Shown: positions 8,632 through 18,580 of the stretch, piece after piece
Position numbering within the stretch: position 1 is the first letter of the stretch
Layout of the letters: the number at the start of each line of letters is the position of its first letter
From: Arthrobacter terricola
Lineage (GTDB): Bacteria; Actinomycetota; Actinomycetes; Actinomycetales; Micrococcaceae
Length of the DNA stretch: 64,000 bases
Assembly: GCF_004354015.1 (NCBI RefSeq)
Contig: NZ_SMRU01000002.1
Location: 214,879-278,878 of the forward strand
Direction of reading: 5' to 3'
The notes under the pieces: model-generated
What the model saw: only the letters and a program-made list of their open reading frames with translations
Database searches by the model: none
What the model was told of the DNA's origin: nothing
Position numbers and translations under genes: made by a program

Positions 8632-10605
8632 TCATAGCTTGGGGAGGCTGCCCGTGCTCGGGTGCTCCTGTCCCGGGAGGGGACGCGCAAACGGTACCTT
8701 CGTGCCCAAAACCTGGGCGACGACGTCGTGCGCTACTTGCTGCGCCGTGAGCCCAACGCGCTCAAGGACTTCGTTCCTGGTTCCGTGGTCGAGGAACTCG
8801 ACCGGAAGTCCCACCTCGTTGAGGGCGGTATCGACGCCGGCCGCGCGCATCTCCTGGCGGATCCGGGAACCGACGCCTCCTGCACGAACGCCGTCTTCGA
8901 TGCAGACAACCAAGCGGTGCCGCGCCGCGAGGGCGATGATCGACTTGCGCACGGGCAGGACCCAGCGCGGATCCACCACCGTGGAGCTGATGCCTTGCGA
9001 ACCGAGGCGGGCCGCAACATCCAAGGCGAGCTCGGACATCGCGCCGACACTGACGATGAGGACGTCGTTCTCCGTGGATCCGGCCGGACGACGCGCCAGG
9101 ACATCGACGCCGTCGGACAAGCGCTCGATCGCCTCAACCTCGTCTCCGACGCTGCCCTTCGAGAAGCGGACAACGCTGGGAGCATCGGAAATGGCGACGG
9201 CTTCGCGAAGCTCTTCGCGCAAGCGGCTTGCGTCGCGTGGAGCGGCGAGATGCAGCCCGGGAACGATCTGGACCATCGCCATGTCCCACATGCCATGGTG
9301 GCTGGCGCCGTCCGGTCCGGTGACGCCGGCGCGGTCCAGGACAACCGTCACGCCTGCTTTGTGGAGGGCAACATCCATGAGGAGCTGGTCGAGCGCCCGG
9401 TTGAGGAAGGTCGCATAGATAGCGACCACAGGGTGCAGACCGCCAAACGCCATGCCCGCTGCTGAAGTGAGGGCGTGTTGTTCGGCGATTCCGACGTCGA
9501 TGACACGCTTGGGGTGCCGTTCCGCGAACTTGTGGAGTCCCACGGGAATCAGCATGGCCCCGGTGATGCCCACGATGTCTTCGCGTTCGTCGGCGATATC
9601 GGCAATCTCTTCCGCGAAAACCGACGTCCACGAGCGTGCGCCGCCAATTTGCGTGGGCTCGCCGGTCTCCGGATCGATGACGCCCACAGCATGGAACTGG
9701 TCCGCCTCGTTTGCGAGGGCCGGTGCGTAGCCGTGGCCCTTCTCGGTCATGGCATGCACGATCACCGGGCCGCCATAGTTCCGGGCCGTGGACAAGGCAT
9801 GCTCAAGCGCCTTGAGGTTATGGCCGTCGACCGGGCCGATGTACTTCATCCCAAGGTCTTCGAACATCCCTTGCGGCGCCCACCAGTCCTTGATGCCTTT
9901 CTTCATGGCATGCAAGCTCTTATAGGTGAACTGGCCGATCGGTCCGCCGTTCTGCAGCCTCTTCTTCCACCAGTCGAGCACCACCTCATAGGCGGGCGTC
10001 GCACGGAAGGAGTCGATGGTGGGCCGCAGCGACGCGAGGTAGTCAGCCAGGCCACCGACAGTGGGCGCATACGAGCGGCCGTTGTCGTTGACGACGATGA
10101 CTACGCGCCGGCGCTTGTCCGCCGCGATGTTGTTGATGGCCTCCCATGCCATACCGCCCGTCAACGCCCCGTCACCCACGACGGCGACGACGCAGCGATC
10201 GTTTTCGCCCTTCAGTTGCCTTGCCCGGGAAATACCGTCCGCCCATGACAGGGATGACGAGGCGTGGGAGCTTTCCACGATGTCATGCTCTGATTCGGCG
10301 CGATCCGGGTACCCGGACAAGCCGCCCTGTTGCCGCAGCGTGCTGAAGTCCTGGCGTCCGGTCAGCAGCTTGTGGACGTAGGACTGGTGTCCGGTGTCAA
10401 AAACAATGCTGTCCCGGGGGGAATCGAAAACCTTGTGGATGGCCATGGTGAGTTCCACCACGCCGAGGTTCGGGCCCAAGTGTCCACCCGTTTGAGCGAC
10501 GTTGGTGATGAGGAAAGTCCTGATCTCGCCGGCAAGCCGCTCCAACTGTTCGTTGGTGAGTTTGCCCAGGTCCTGCGGATTCCGGATTGTCTCCAAAAGT
10601 CCCAA
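8632..10605 (-). CDS. dxs: 1-deoxy-D-xylulose-5-phosphate synthase
   Basis: This 657-residue thiamine-diphosphate enzyme condenses pyruvate and glyceraldehyde 3-phosphate, the first step of the MEP isoprenoid pathway. The TPP/Mg-binding motif [16 protein letters not shown], the catalytic-Glu segment [18 protein letters not shown] and the C-terminal transketolase domain are all intact. Length is normal for the family. AAGGAGG lies just upstream of the ATG. The last 40 residues ([21 protein letters not shown]) are a lineage-specific tail. It is the first gene of a likely three-gene unit with the unknown protein and the HhH-like protein. Confidence 0.97.
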   Translation of the reverse strand: MGLLETIRNPQDLGKLTNEQLERLAGEIRTFLITNVAQTGGHLGPNLGVVELTMAIHKVFDSPRDSIVFDTGHQSYVHKLLTGRQDFSTLRQQGGLSGYPDRAESEHDIVESSHASSSLSWADGISRARQLKGENDRCVVAVVGDGALTGGMAWEAINNIAADKRRRVVIVVNDNGRSYAPTVGGLADYLASLRPTIDSFRATPAYEVVLDWWKKRLQNGGPIGQFTYKSLHAMKKGIKDWWAPQGMFEDLGMKYIGPVDGHNLKALEHALSTARNYGGPVIVHAMTEKGHGYAPALANEADQFHAVGVIDPETGEPTQIGGARSWTSVFAEEIADIADEREDIVGITGAMLIPVGLHKFAERHPKRVIDVGIAEQHALTSAAGMAFGGLHPVVAIYATFLNRALDQLLMDVALHKAGVTVVLDRAGVTGPDGASHHGMWDMAMVQIVPGLHLAAPRDASRLREELREAVAISDAPSVVRFSKGSVGDEVEAIERLSDGVDVLARRPAGSTENDVLIVSVGAMSELALDVAARLGSQGISSTVVDPRWVLPVRKSIIALAARHRLVVCIEDGVRAGGVGSRIRQEMRAAGVDTALNEVGLPVEFLDHGTRNEVLERVGLTAQQVAHDVVAQVLGTKVPFARPLPGQEHPSTGSLPKL

Positions 10606-10678
10606 CGGCCCCTCCTTAGGGTTGTTGACGTGCTATACAACTTTAGCGCCTTGGCCGCACTAAGCCGCGGACAAAACT

Positions 10679-10713
10679 ACAGCCCCGGCCGGTCAAAGAC
10701 CAGCCGGGGCTGT
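10679..10713 (-). terminator. intrinsic terminator of acnA
   Basis: An 11-bp perfect stem (ACAGCCCCGGC at 10679-10689 pairing with GCCGGGGCTGT at 10703-10713) contains an inner GGTC/GACC helix. Read on the minus strand it is followed by AGTTTTG. It lies 40 bases beyond the aconitase stop. Confidence 0.8.
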
Positions 10714-10753
10714 GGCTATCGCCTTGTCACAGGCAAAACTACGCTAGTGAACC

Positions 10754-13567
10754 CTACTTCGAGGAGATCTGGCGCAGGACGTACTGCAGGATACCGCCGT
10801 TGCGGTAGTAGTCCGCTTCGCCCGGGGTGTCGATGCGCAGGACGGCATCGAAGGACTTGGCGGTACCGTCTTCTGCGGTTGCCGTGACCTTGAGGGTCCG
10901 CGGGGTGTTGCCGTTGTTCAGCTCGGTGACACCCTCCACCGAGAAGGTCTCGGTGCCAGCCAGGCCGAGGGACGCGGCAGACTCGCCGGCCGGGAACTGC
11001 AGCGGCAGGACGCCCATTCCGATGAGGTTGGAGCGGTGGATGCGCTCGTAGCTCTCGGCGACGACGGCCTTCACGCCAAGAAGCGCGGTGCCCTTGGCGG
11101 CCCAGTCACGGGACGAACCGGAACCGTACTCCTTGCCCGCGAGGACAACGAGCGGAGTACCGGCAGCCTGGTAGTTCTGCGCGGCGTCGTAGACGTACGC
11201 CTGGGGTCCGTCAGCCTGGGTGAAGTCGCGGGTAAAGCCGCCCTCCACGCCGTCGAGCAGCTGGTTCTTGATGCGGATGTTCGCGAAGGTACCGCGGATC
11301 ATGACCTCGTGGTTGCCACGGCGCGAGCCATAGGAGTTGAAGTCCTTGCGCTCCACGCCGTTGGCCAGGAGGTACTGACCGGCCGGGGTGTCCGACTTGA
11401 AGGAACCGGCCGGGGAGATGTGGTCGGTGGTGACGGAGTCGCCCAGCTTCAAGAGGACACGGGCACCCGTGATGTCCGATACCGGCTCCGGCTGCGCCTT
11501 CATGCCTTCGAAGTACGGGGGCTTCCGGACGTACGTGGACTTGTCATCCCAAGCGAAGGTATCGCCGGCCGGGGTGTCGAGTGCTTTCCAGCGGTCGTCG
11601 CCGTCGAAGACGCCTTCGTAGCCGCGGGCGAACATTTCCTTGTCGATCGAGGAATCGATGACCTTCTGGACTTCCACCGGGTTCGGCCAGATGTCCTTCA
11701 AGAAGACGTCGTTGCCGTCCTGGTCCTGGCCCAGGGCATCCGCGTCGAAGTCGAAGTCCATGGTCCCGGCGAGGGCGTAGGCGATGACCAACGGCGGGGA
11801 AGCCAGGTAGTTCATCTTGACGTCCGGGTTGATGCGGCCTTCGAAGTTACGGTTTCCGGAGAGGACCGCGGTGACCGAGAGGTCGTTGGCCTGGATGGCC
11901 TCGGAGATTTCGGCGTCGAGCGGACCGGAGTTGCCGATGCAGGTGGCGCAACCGTAACCAACGATGTAGAAACCGAGCTTCTCCAGGTACGGAGTCAGGC
12001 CGGACTTTTCGTAGTAGTCAGTCACCACCTTGGAACCGGGAGCCACCGAGGTCTTGACCCAAGGCTTCGAGGTGAGGCCCTTGTCTACGGCGTTGCGGGC
12101 GAGCAGCGCGGCGGCCAGCATGACCGAGGGGTTGGACGTGTTCGTGCACGAGGTGATCGATGCGATGGACACGGCACCGTGGTCGAGCTCGAACTCGCGG
12201 CCATCAGCCGTGGTGACGCTGACCTTGTTCGACGGACGGCCGTTGGTCTTCGGCCCGTGGGCGTGCGGGGCGGTGTCGGCCAAGTGGGTCGCGGTGGCGG
12301 TGAACGACGGCGAATCGGAGGCCGGGAAGCTCTCGTCGATCGCTTCGTCCAGGCTGCCGTCGGCCAGGTCTTCCTTCACGTAGTTGCGCAGGTCGTCGCG
12401 GAACTGGGCCTTGGCCTCGGACAGGATGATGCGGTCCTGCGGACGCTTCGGGCCGGAAATGGACGGCACAACAGTGGACAGGTCAAGCTCAAGGTATTCG
12501 GAGAACTTGATCTCGCGCGAAGCATCGTGCCACAGGCCCTGTTCCTTTGCGTAGGCCTCGACGAGCGCGACGTTCTGCTCGGAGCGGCCGGTCAGGCGCA
12601 GGTACTCGAGGGTGACATCGTCAATCGGGAACATGGCGGCAGTGGAACCGAATTCGGGGCTCATGTTACCGATGGTCGCGCGGTTTGCCAGAGGCACGGC
12701 TGCGACGCCTTCGCCGTAGAATTCCACGAACTTGCCGACCACGCCGTGCTGGCGCAGCTGCTCGGTGATGGTGAGGACGACGTCGGTGGCGGTGGCGCCT
12801 GCCGGAATGGAACCGGAAAGCTTGAAGCCGACAACGCGGGGAATCAGCATGGACACGGGCTGGCCAAGCATCGCAGCCTCGGCTTCGATGCCGCCAACGC
12901 CCCAACCGAGGACACCCAGGCCGTTGACCATGGTGGTGTGGGAGTCGGTGCCGACGCAGGTGTCCGGGTAGGCGCGAAGGACGCCGTCAACCTCGCGGGT
13001 CATGATGGTGCGTGCCAGGTATTCGATGTTGACCTGGTGGACAATTCCCGTTCCCGGGGGGACAACCTTGAAGTCGTCAAATGCGGTCTGGCCCCAGCGG
13101 AGGAACTGGTAACGCTCGCCGTTGCGCTGGTATTCGATCTCCATGTTGCGCTCCAGCGCACCGGAGTTGCCGAAGACGTCGATCTGCACGGAGTGGTCGA
13201 TGACCATCTCGGCGGGAGCCAACGGGTTGACGCGCTTAGGGTCGCCGCCAAGGTCCTTGATGGCTTCGCGCATCGTGGCGAGGTCAACAACGCAGGGAAC
13301 GCCGGTGAAGTCCTGCATGATCACGCGGGCCGGAGTGAACTGGATCTCCGTATCGGGCTGGGCGTCCGGGTCCCAGCCGGCCAGTGCGCGGACGTGGTCT
13401 GCCGTGATATTGGCGCCATCTTCAGTCCGCAGGAGGTTTTCAAGCAATACTTTAAGGCTGAACGGAAGGCTGTCTGCGCCTTCAACGGAGTTCAACCGGA
13501 AAATTTCATAATCGGTGCCGGCTACATTCAGTACGCCTTTGGAACCGAAGCTGTCCACAGTGCTCAT
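10754..13567 (-). CDS. acnA: aconitate hydratase A
   Basis: This 937-residue aconitase of the AcnA/IRP1 type interconverts citrate and isocitrate in the TCA cycle with a [4Fe-4S] cluster. Cluster cysteines are visible in [15 protein letters not shown] and [10 protein letters not shown]. The C-terminal swivel domain holds [10 protein letters not shown] with the substrate-binding Ser/Arg. Relative to the roughly 890-residue E. coli enzyme there is an insertion near residues 395-450 (acidic, then [11 protein letters not shown] and a His/Pro-rich stretch), which I recall from other actinobacterial aconitases. AGAGGAG precedes the ATG. A terminator follows the gene and an iron-box-like palindrome lies about 60 bases upstream of the start. 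Confidence 0.97.
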   Translation of the reverse strand: MSTVDSFGSKGVLNVAGTDYEIFRLNSVEGADSLPFSLKVLLENLLRTEDGANITADHVRALAGWDPDAQPDTEIQFTPARVIMQDFTGVPCVVDLATMREAIKDLGGDPKRVNPLAPAEMVIDHSVQIDVFGNSGALERNMEIEYQRNGERYQFLRWGQTAFDDFKVVPPGTGIVHQVNIEYLARTIMTREVDGVLRAYPDTCVGTDSHTTMVNGLGVLGWGVGGIEAEAAMLGQPVSMLIPRVVGFKLSGSIPAGATATDVVLTITEQLRQHGVVGKFVEFYGEGVAAVPLANRATIGNMSPEFGSTAAMFPIDDVTLEYLRLTGRSEQNVALVEAYAKEQGLWHDASREIKFSEYLELDLSTVVPSISGPKRPQDRIILSEAKAQFRDDLRNYVKEDLADGSLDEAIDESFPASDSPSFTATATHLADTAPHAHGPKTNGRPSNKVSVTTADGREFELDHGAVSIASITSCTNTSNPSVMLAAALLARNAVDKGLTSKPWVKTSVAPGSKVVTDYYEKSGLTPYLEKLGFYIVGYGCATCIGNSGPLDAEISEAIQANDLSVTAVLSGNRNFEGRINPDVKMNYLASPPLVIAYALAGTMDFDFDADALGQDQDGNDVFLKDIWPNPVEVQKVIDSSIDKEMFARGYEGVFDGDDRWKALDTPAGDTFAWDDKSTYVRKPPYFEGMKAQPEPVSDITGARVLLKLGDSVTTDHISPAGSFKSDTPAGQYLLANGVERKDFNSYGSRRGNHEVMIRGTFANIRIKNQLLDGVEGGFTRDFTQADGPQAYVYDAAQNYQAAGTPLVVLAGKEYGSGSSRDWAAKGTALLGVKAVVAESYERIHRSNLIGMGVLPLQFPAGESAASLGLAGTETFSVEGVTELNNGNTPRTLKVTATAEDGTAKSFDAVLRIDTPGEADYYRNGGILQYVLRQISSK

Positions 13568-13624
13568 GGCAGGACTCCTCTCGCAACAGCTTTCATCTTT
13601 GTCGCGCGGGTGACCGCTAGCTAG

Positions 13625-13643
13625 TTAGGTATACCTAAGCTAA
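13625..13643. promoter_or_regulatory. putative DtxR/IdeR iron box in the acnA promoter
   Basis: TTAGGTATACCTAAGCTAA matches the actinobacterial DtxR/IdeR consensus TWAGGTWAGSCTWACCTWA at 16 of 19 positions by eye and contains a perfect 14-base palindrome (13625-13638). On the minus strand it falls between a possible -35 (TTGCTT) and -10 (TAGCTA) of acnA. Binding by an iron regulator is inferred. Confidence 0.55.
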
Positions 13644-13709
13644 GCAAATGCCGCCGGTCGGTGGAGAACTGGAACGCGACATGGGAACTTCATCACCATC
13701 GTATGTGGG

Positions 13710-15098
13710 CTATGCCGCAGGCACCAGCAACGCAACGGTCTCCAGATGATGCGTATGCGGGTACAAGTCGAAGGCCCGCAGCGATTCGAGCCGCCAGCCG
13801 CCGTTGCGGAAGTAGCCCAAATCACGTGCGAAGGACGCGGGATCGCACGACACATACGCGATGGCACGCGGACCGGAGTCAATGAGCTGGCTGACAACCG
13901 CTTTGCCGGCCCCGGCCCGCGGCGGGTCGATCACCAGGGAATCGAAGGTGCGCGGACGTTGGCGAAGGACCCGCTCCACCTTGCCCTGGACAATTTCCAC
14001 GTGGGGTTCGCCGTGCAGGTTCTTGCGGGCATCGCGGCTCGTGCCGGGCGAGCCTTCCACCGACAAGACCGAGCCGGTAACACCCACGGCATCCGCCAGC
14101 GGCGCAGTAAACAGTCCGGCACCGGCGTAGAGATCCGCCACTGTCGATCCCGGACCGAGGTACCCGCCACCGTGCAGGAAACCGGTCACGGCACCGACCA
14201 ACGCCTCCGGAGCATCCTTGTGGATCTGCCAGAAACCTTCCCCGGTAACCCTGTACTCGTGGCCCGCAGCCGATTCCTGGACCCAGGTGCGGCCCCGCAA
14301 CTGCAGCACCTCGCCACGCACGGGATCGAAACTGGCCACTGACGAGTCATGCGGAAGCTGCGCCAGAATCCAGTTGAGCCGTTTGGCATCGGTTCCCGGC
14401 TCCGGCGCGAGCAGGATAAGCGGGCGCGACCCGTTCGAGGGCGCGGCAACCTCCACCCTCGAAATCCCCCGCAGGTCGACGTCCCACAACCGGAGCTCAT
14501 TGATCGCGGGGAGCGCTAGCGGCATGTCGTGCACCGGAATGAGGACGTCGGAACGGTGGGCGTGCATCCCCAACCGGCCTTCGGGGGTGACCGCGAAGCT
14601 GGCGCGCGTCCGCCACCCGAGGCCTGACTCGCCAAGGCGATCGCCGTCGTCGGGCACTGGATCGCCGCCGCGGGCGGCTTCAACCTCGACGTGGAGTTCG
14701 ACGCCGGCAAGCCGCTTCAGCTGTTCGGCGAGGACCTCTGATTTGAGTTGCCGCTGCCGTTGCAGCGTCACGTGGCCCAGCTCGGCACCGCCGACGGGCG
14801 GACCGCCCTTGCGCCAGGCCGCGATGGAATCGGCGAGGCTCCAGAAGTGGTGCGTCCGGTCAGGCGACGCTTCGAGGACCTCGACGACGTCGGCACGCCA
14901 GAAACGCGACGCCTCGCCGGAATCCGTGAGCCGGATCCTGACCTTCTCCCCCGGAATGGCATGGCGAACAAAGATCACCCGGCCCTCGTGCCTGGCGACG
15001 AAGTGGCCACCATGGGCGATCGGGCCGACATCAACCACGAGTTCGGTGGAGGCCTGGGAATCGGGCAGGCTGGATTCCGTGTTGCTCGGGTGGGTCAT
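13710..15098 (-). CDS. TrmA/RlmD-family class I SAM-dependent RNA methyltransferase
   Basis: This 462-residue protein has an N-terminal TRAM domain (about residues 20-80), a central region, and a C-terminal Rossmann methyltransferase. The latter shows TVADLYAGAGLFTAPLADA for SAM binding, VIDPPRAG, and YVSCDPASFARDL with the catalytic cysteine of 5-methyluridine methyltransferases. The cysteine cluster that holds a [4Fe-4S] centre in RumA/RlmD is absent; its position reads GGPPVGGAELGHV. The likely product is m5U in tRNA or rRNA, target unknown. The ATG at 15098 overlaps the permease stop (ATGA), so it is coupled to the gene upstream. I recall the same pairing in M. tuberculosis (Rv2690c-Rv2689c). 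Confidence 0.88.
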   Translation of the reverse strand: MTHPSNTESSLPDSQASTELVVDVGPIAHGGHFVARHEGRVIFVRHAIPGEKVRIRLTDSGEASRFWRADVVEVLEASPDRTHHFWSLADSIAAWRKGGPPVGGAELGHVTLQRQRQLKSEVLAEQLKRLAGVELHVEVEAARGGDPVPDDGDRLGESGLGWRTRASFAVTPEGRLGMHAHRSDVLIPVHDMPLALPAINELRLWDVDLRGISRVEVAAPSNGSRPLILLAPEPGTDAKRLNWILAQLPHDSSVASFDPVRGEVLQLRGRTWVQESAAGHEYRVTGEGFWQIHKDAPEALVGAVTGFLHGGGYLGPGSTVADLYAGAGLFTAPLADAVGVTGSVLSVEGSPGTSRDARKNLHGEPHVEIVQGKVERVLRQRPRTFDSLVIDPPRAGAGKAVVSQLIDSGPRAIAYVSCDPASFARDLGYFRNGGWRLESLRAFDLYPHTHHLETVALLVPAA

Positions 15099-17071
15099 TG
15101 GGTGTCCTGCAGTGCCTTTGCTTCTTCGGAGGATTTCAATTGCCAAGGGACGCTCGCCACCATGACGCCGGGCTCGAAGTGGAGCCGGGCCTTGATGCGC
15201 AGCGCGGTCTGGTTGTGGACGAGCTGTTCCCACCACTTGCCCACGACATATTCAGGGATGTAGACAACGATCAAATCCCGCGGGGACTCGCTCTTCATGT
15301 TCTTGACGTAGTCCAGGATGGGCGTGACAGTTTCCCGGTATGGGCTGGCGAGGACCGTCAACGGAACGGGAATGTCCAGTTTGTCCCACGACTCGACCGT
15401 GTGGGCCGTTTCTTCGTGGTCGATGTCCACGATGATGGCATCGAGCCGGGAAGGCCGCGACGCCCGCGCGTAGGCCAGCGCGCGAAGCACCGGCTTGCGG
15501 ACATGGGAGACCAGGAGAACCGCATGGACCCGGGTGGGCAACGCCCTCGGCGAGGAGTCCTCGTCCACTGCGAGTTCCTTGGCCACATTGTCGTAATGGG
15601 CCCGGATGCTCCACATGATGAGGAACAGCACGAACATGGCCAGGAGCGCGATCCAGGCACCTTGCTCGAACTTGGTGATCAGCACGATCGTCAGCACGAG
15701 CGCAGTCATTCCGAAGCCGAGACCGTTGATGGTGCGCGACTTCAGGATCCTGCGGCGGACAGCTTTGTCCCGGGCAAGCTTGAGTTCGCGGCCCCAGTGC
15801 CGGACCATGCCCAACTGGCTCATGGTGAAGGAAATGAAGACGCCCACGATGTACAGCTGGATCAGCTTGGTCACATCGGCGTTGAAGGAAATGATCAGGA
15901 CAAGGGCCCCGGCGGCGAGTGCCAGGACACCGTTGCTGAACGCGAGCCGGTCGCCGCGGGTGCGCAACTGGCGCGGCAAGTACCCGTCCTGCGCCAGGAT
16001 CGAGCCGAGCACAGGGAAACCGTTGAACGCCGTGTTGGAGGCGAAAACGAGGATTACGCCCGTAGCGGCCACCACAATATAGAACGGGATGGAACCCGCT
16101 CCGAAGATGGTCTGCGCGATCTGGCTGATGACGGGGTTCTGGATGTAGTCCTCGGGCACGGGCTGCCCATTAAGGAGGAATTCCTTTGCCGGGTCCATCA
16201 CGATGTGGACCTTCGTGGCATTGGCGAGGTAGATGATGCCGGCGAGCATGGCTGACGCGATGGCGCCCAGCAGCAGCAAGGTTGTGGCCGCATTCTTGCT
16301 CTTGGGCTTCTTGAAGTTGGGCACGCCATTGCTAATGGCCTCGACACCCGTCAAGGCGGCCGCGCCCGAAGAAAACGCCCGAAGCAGCAGGAACCCTCCC
16401 GCCAAACCGACAAGTCCCTGGTCGAAGCCCTCTTGCGGAACGATGGTGAAGGCCGCCGAAGGAGCCTGGCCGAGGTTGCCCGTGACGGCCTGGAAGATGC
16501 CCACAAGCGTCATGCCCAGGATGGAAACCATGAAGATATAGGTAGGAACGGCGAAGACATTGCCGGCTTCCTTGATGCCGCGCAGGTTCACAAGCGCGAG
16601 GATGATGACGCCGACTGTTGCGATGGCCGCTTGTTCCCCGTGGAGCGCCGGAATGGCCGTTGTCAGGTAGGCGGCCGCGGAAGACATCGACACAGCCACG
16701 GTGAGGACGTAGTCCACAAGCAGCGCCGCGGCGACGGTCAGGCCCGCGAACTTCCCAAGGTTGACGTTCGCGATCTCGTAGTCTCCGCCACCCGAAGGAT
16801 ACGCGTGGACGTTCTGGCGGTAGGATGCAACGACTGTGAGGAGAACCACCATCACGGCGAGGCCCACCAGCGGTGAGATGGACACCGCGCTGACGCCGGC
16901 CAAAGCCAGCGTCAAGAGGATTTCGTCCGGGGCGTATGCCACCGACGACAAGGCGTCTGAGGCGAAAATCGGCAGCGCAATGCGTTTCGGAAGCAGCGTA
17001 TGGGACAACCGGTCATTACGGAACGGCCGCCCCACCAACACACGCTTCACAGCGTTGAGAATTGTCAGCAC
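15095..17071 (-). CDS. APC-superfamily permease resembling the KimA/KUP potassium importers
   Basis: This 658-residue protein has about 12 membrane segments (roughly residues 35-480) and a cytosolic C-terminal domain of about 170 residues. Annotators usually call it an amino-acid permease. However, FASDALSSVAYAPDE (D39, Y46), LLVDYVLTVAVS (D120, Y121, T124, S128) and LTGVEAI (T241, E244) reproduce the spacing of the K+-binding residues I recall for Bacillus subtilis KimA (D36, Y43, D117, Y118, T121, S125, T230, E233). It is divergent from two RCK/TrkA proteins, which supports potassium transport. Start is GTG at 17071, six bases after TAGCTT, so probably leaderless. Potassium specificity is inferred. 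Confidence 0.8.
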   Translation of the reverse strand: MLTILNAVKRVLVGRPFRNDRLSHTLLPKRIALPIFASDALSSVAYAPDEILLTLALAGVSAVSISPLVGLAVMVVLLTVVASYRQNVHAYPSGGGDYEIANVNLGKFAGLTVAAALLVDYVLTVAVSMSSAAAYLTTAIPALHGEQAAIATVGVIILALVNLRGIKEAGNVFAVPTYIFMVSILGMTLVGIFQAVTGNLGQAPSAAFTIVPQEGFDQGLVGLAGGFLLLRAFSSGAAALTGVEAISNGVPNFKKPKSKNAATTLLLLGAIASAMLAGIIYLANATKVHIVMDPAKEFLLNGQPVPEDYIQNPVISQIAQTIFGAGSIPFYIVVAATGVILVFASNTAFNGFPVLGSILAQDGYLPRQLRTRGDRLAFSNGVLALAAGALVLIISFNADVTKLIQLYIVGVFISFTMSQLGMVRHWGRELKLARDKAVRRRILKSRTINGLGFGMTALVLTIVLITKFEQGAWIALLAMFVLFLIMWSIRAHYDNVAKELAVDEDSSPRALPTRVHAVLLVSHVRKPVLRALAYARASRPSRLDAIIVDIDHEETAHTVESWDKLDIPVPLTVLASPYRETVTPILDYVKNMKSESPRDLIVVYIPEYVVGKWWEQLVHNQTALRIKARLHFEPGVMVASVPWQLKSSEEAKALQDTQ

Positions 17072-17077
17072 TCCGCA

Positions 17078-17106
17078 AAGCTACTCTGAATCGAACGCGA
17101 TGTCAT
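17078..17106 (-). promoter_or_regulatory. promoter of the KimA-like permease
   Basis: On the minus strand ATGACA (17106-17101) is separated by 17 bases from TAGCTT (17083-17078). The GTG start follows six bases later. This is a good housekeeping-sigma promoter with a leaderless arrangement. Confidence 0.6.
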
Positions 17107-17180
17107 GGCGGACTGCCTTCAACGACTTCCCCCGGTAGAGTCTTACCGAGCGGCATGCATAAACAGTGTAAGGAGAGACC

Positions 17181-17855
17181 GTGGCTCACTTTGTGATCAT
17201 GGGTTGCGGACGCGTGGGCGCAACATTGGCGCACACCTTGGAAGACGCGGGACATTCCGTGGCAATCATCGACCAGGACGATCGTGCCTTCCGTCGCCTG
17301 CGCAGCGGATTCACCGGCAGGAAGGTGACCGGCGTCGGCTTTGACCGCGACACCTTGAAGCAGGCCGGCTGCGAGGAAGCGTACGCTTTCGCCGCGGTCT
17401 CCAGCGGTGACAACTCGAACATCCTCGCAACGCGCGTTGCCCGCGAAACGTTCCACGTTTCGCACGTGGTTGCCCGGATCTACGATCCCGGCCGTGCCGA
17501 AATCTACCAGCGCCTTGGCATCCCCACGGTCGCCGCGGTCCGCTGGAGCGCGGACCAGGTACTACGGCGCATCCTTCCTGAACAACACTTGGCCGGAGAC
17601 TACCGTGAGCCCTCGGGCCGACTGGTCCTTTCCGAAGTGGACCTGAACGACGGCTGGATCGGCAGGTCCCTGGCAGCCATCGAAGCCGCTTCCGGAATCC
17701 GGATCGCATTCCTCACGCGTTTCGGTGAAGGCGTCCTGCCGCAGCCCGGAACCTCGTACCAGGAAGGCGATACCGTCCACGCCATGTTGAATCTGGACCG
17801 CAGCGACGAGGTGGCCCGCATCCTCGCCGGAGCACCCGCCAAGGAGTCTGAGTGA
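17181..17855 (+). CDS. ceoB: RCK/TrkA-type potassium uptake regulatory protein (first of pair)
   Basis: This 224-residue cytosolic protein has an N-terminal RCK_N Rossmann fold (MGCGRVGATLAHTLEDAGH, the GxGxxG nucleotide loop) and a C-terminal RCK_C domain (about residues 140-215). RCK proteins form rings that gate K+ channels and transporters in response to NAD(H), ATP/ADP or cyclic di-AMP. The gene corresponds to CeoB of M. tuberculosis by order and layout. GTG start at 17181 with AGGAGAG upstream. The stop overlaps the next start (GTGA). No TrkH/TrkG membrane subunit lies in the window; the divergent KimA-like permease is the obvious candidate partner. Confidence 0.9.
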   Translation: MAHFVIMGCGRVGATLAHTLEDAGHSVAIIDQDDRAFRRLRSGFTGRKVTGVGFDRDTLKQAGCEEAYAFAAVSSGDNSNILATRVARETFHVSHVVARIYDPGRAEIYQRLGIPTVAAVRWSADQVLRRILPEQHLAGDYREPSGRLVLSEVDLNDGWIGRSLAAIEAASGIRIAFLTRFGEGVLPQPGTSYQEGDTVHAMLNLDRSDEVARILAGAPAKESE

Positions 17856-18580
17856 AAGTCGTCATCGTCGGAGCAGGCAGCGTCGGTTCATCGATCGCGC
17901 GGGAACTGCTCGCCAACGGCCACGAAATCATGCTGATCGACCTCAAGCCCGAGGTCATCGGACGCAGCGGCCTCCGCGGCGCCCGCTGGCTCGTCGGCGA
18001 CGCCTGTGAATTGAGCACGCTGCAGGAAGCGAAACTGGACGAAGCCGACGTCGTTGTTTCCGCAAGCGGTGACGACAAAGTCAACCTCGTGGTCTCCTTG
18101 CTCGCAAAGACCGAGTTCGGCGTCGGCCGGACGGTGGGCCGCGTGAACAACCCCAAGAACGACTGGATGTTCAACGATTCCTGGGGCGTCGACGTCGCAG
18201 TCAACACGCCACAGCTCATGACGGCCTTGGTGGAGGAAGCCGTGGAAATCGGCGACCTCGTCCGCCTACTGACCTTGCAGACCGGCGTCTCCTCGCTCGT
18301 GGAATTCACTGTCCCGCACGACTCCCACATCATCGGCAGCACCGTGGGAGACATCGAATGGCCCGACGACTCTGCGCTCGTGGCCATCTTGCGCGACCAC
18401 GCTCCCATCACGCCCAGCCGCGACGACGTGATCGACGGCGGCGACGAATTGTTCTTCGTTACCACCATCGTGGCGGAAGACAGCCTCAGGGCCCTCCTGG
18501 CGCCGTCGGCCGCCGACCACGGCTCAGTTGAGGTCGAAGGAGAATACGCGGATCAGTCCGACGACGGATTCGACGGCTGA
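17852..18580 (+). CDS. ceoC: RCK/TrkA-type potassium uptake regulatory protein (second of pair)
   Basis: This 242-residue protein has RCK_N (VIVGAGSVGSSIARELLANGH, with a complete GxGxxG loop and the DLKPE acidic end of beta-2) and RCK_C domains plus an acidic C-terminal tail. It is translationally coupled to ceoB by a GTGA overlap, and the two probably form hetero-rings. The last 28 bases overlap the 3' end of the convergent DUF3159 gene, so the opposing transcripts are complementary there. Confidence 0.9.
   Translation: MKVVIVGAGSVGSSIARELLANGHEIMLIDLKPEVIGRSGLRGARWLVGDACELSTLQEAKLDEADVVVSASGDDKVNLVVSLLAKTEFGVGRTVGRVNNPKNDWMFNDSWGVDVAVNTPQLMTALVEEAVEIGDLVRLLTLQTGVSSLVEFTVPHDSHIIGSTVGDIEWPDDSALVAILRDHAPITPSRDDVIDGGDELFFVTTIVAEDSLRALLAPSAADHGSVEVEGEYADQSDDGFDG

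Noticed and set aside
11036..13624. Very long open frame (862 codons) on the plus strand opposite acnA
   Set aside because: It is a codon-bias shadow of the aconitase gene in high-GC DNA; the translation has no family character, while the minus strand encodes a complete aconitase.
17072..17180. Possible ydaO (c-di-AMP) riboswitch ahead of the KimA-like gene, as in Bacillus
   Set aside because: The divergent gap is only 109 bases and the permease start follows its -10 by six bases, leaving no leader for a riboswitch.
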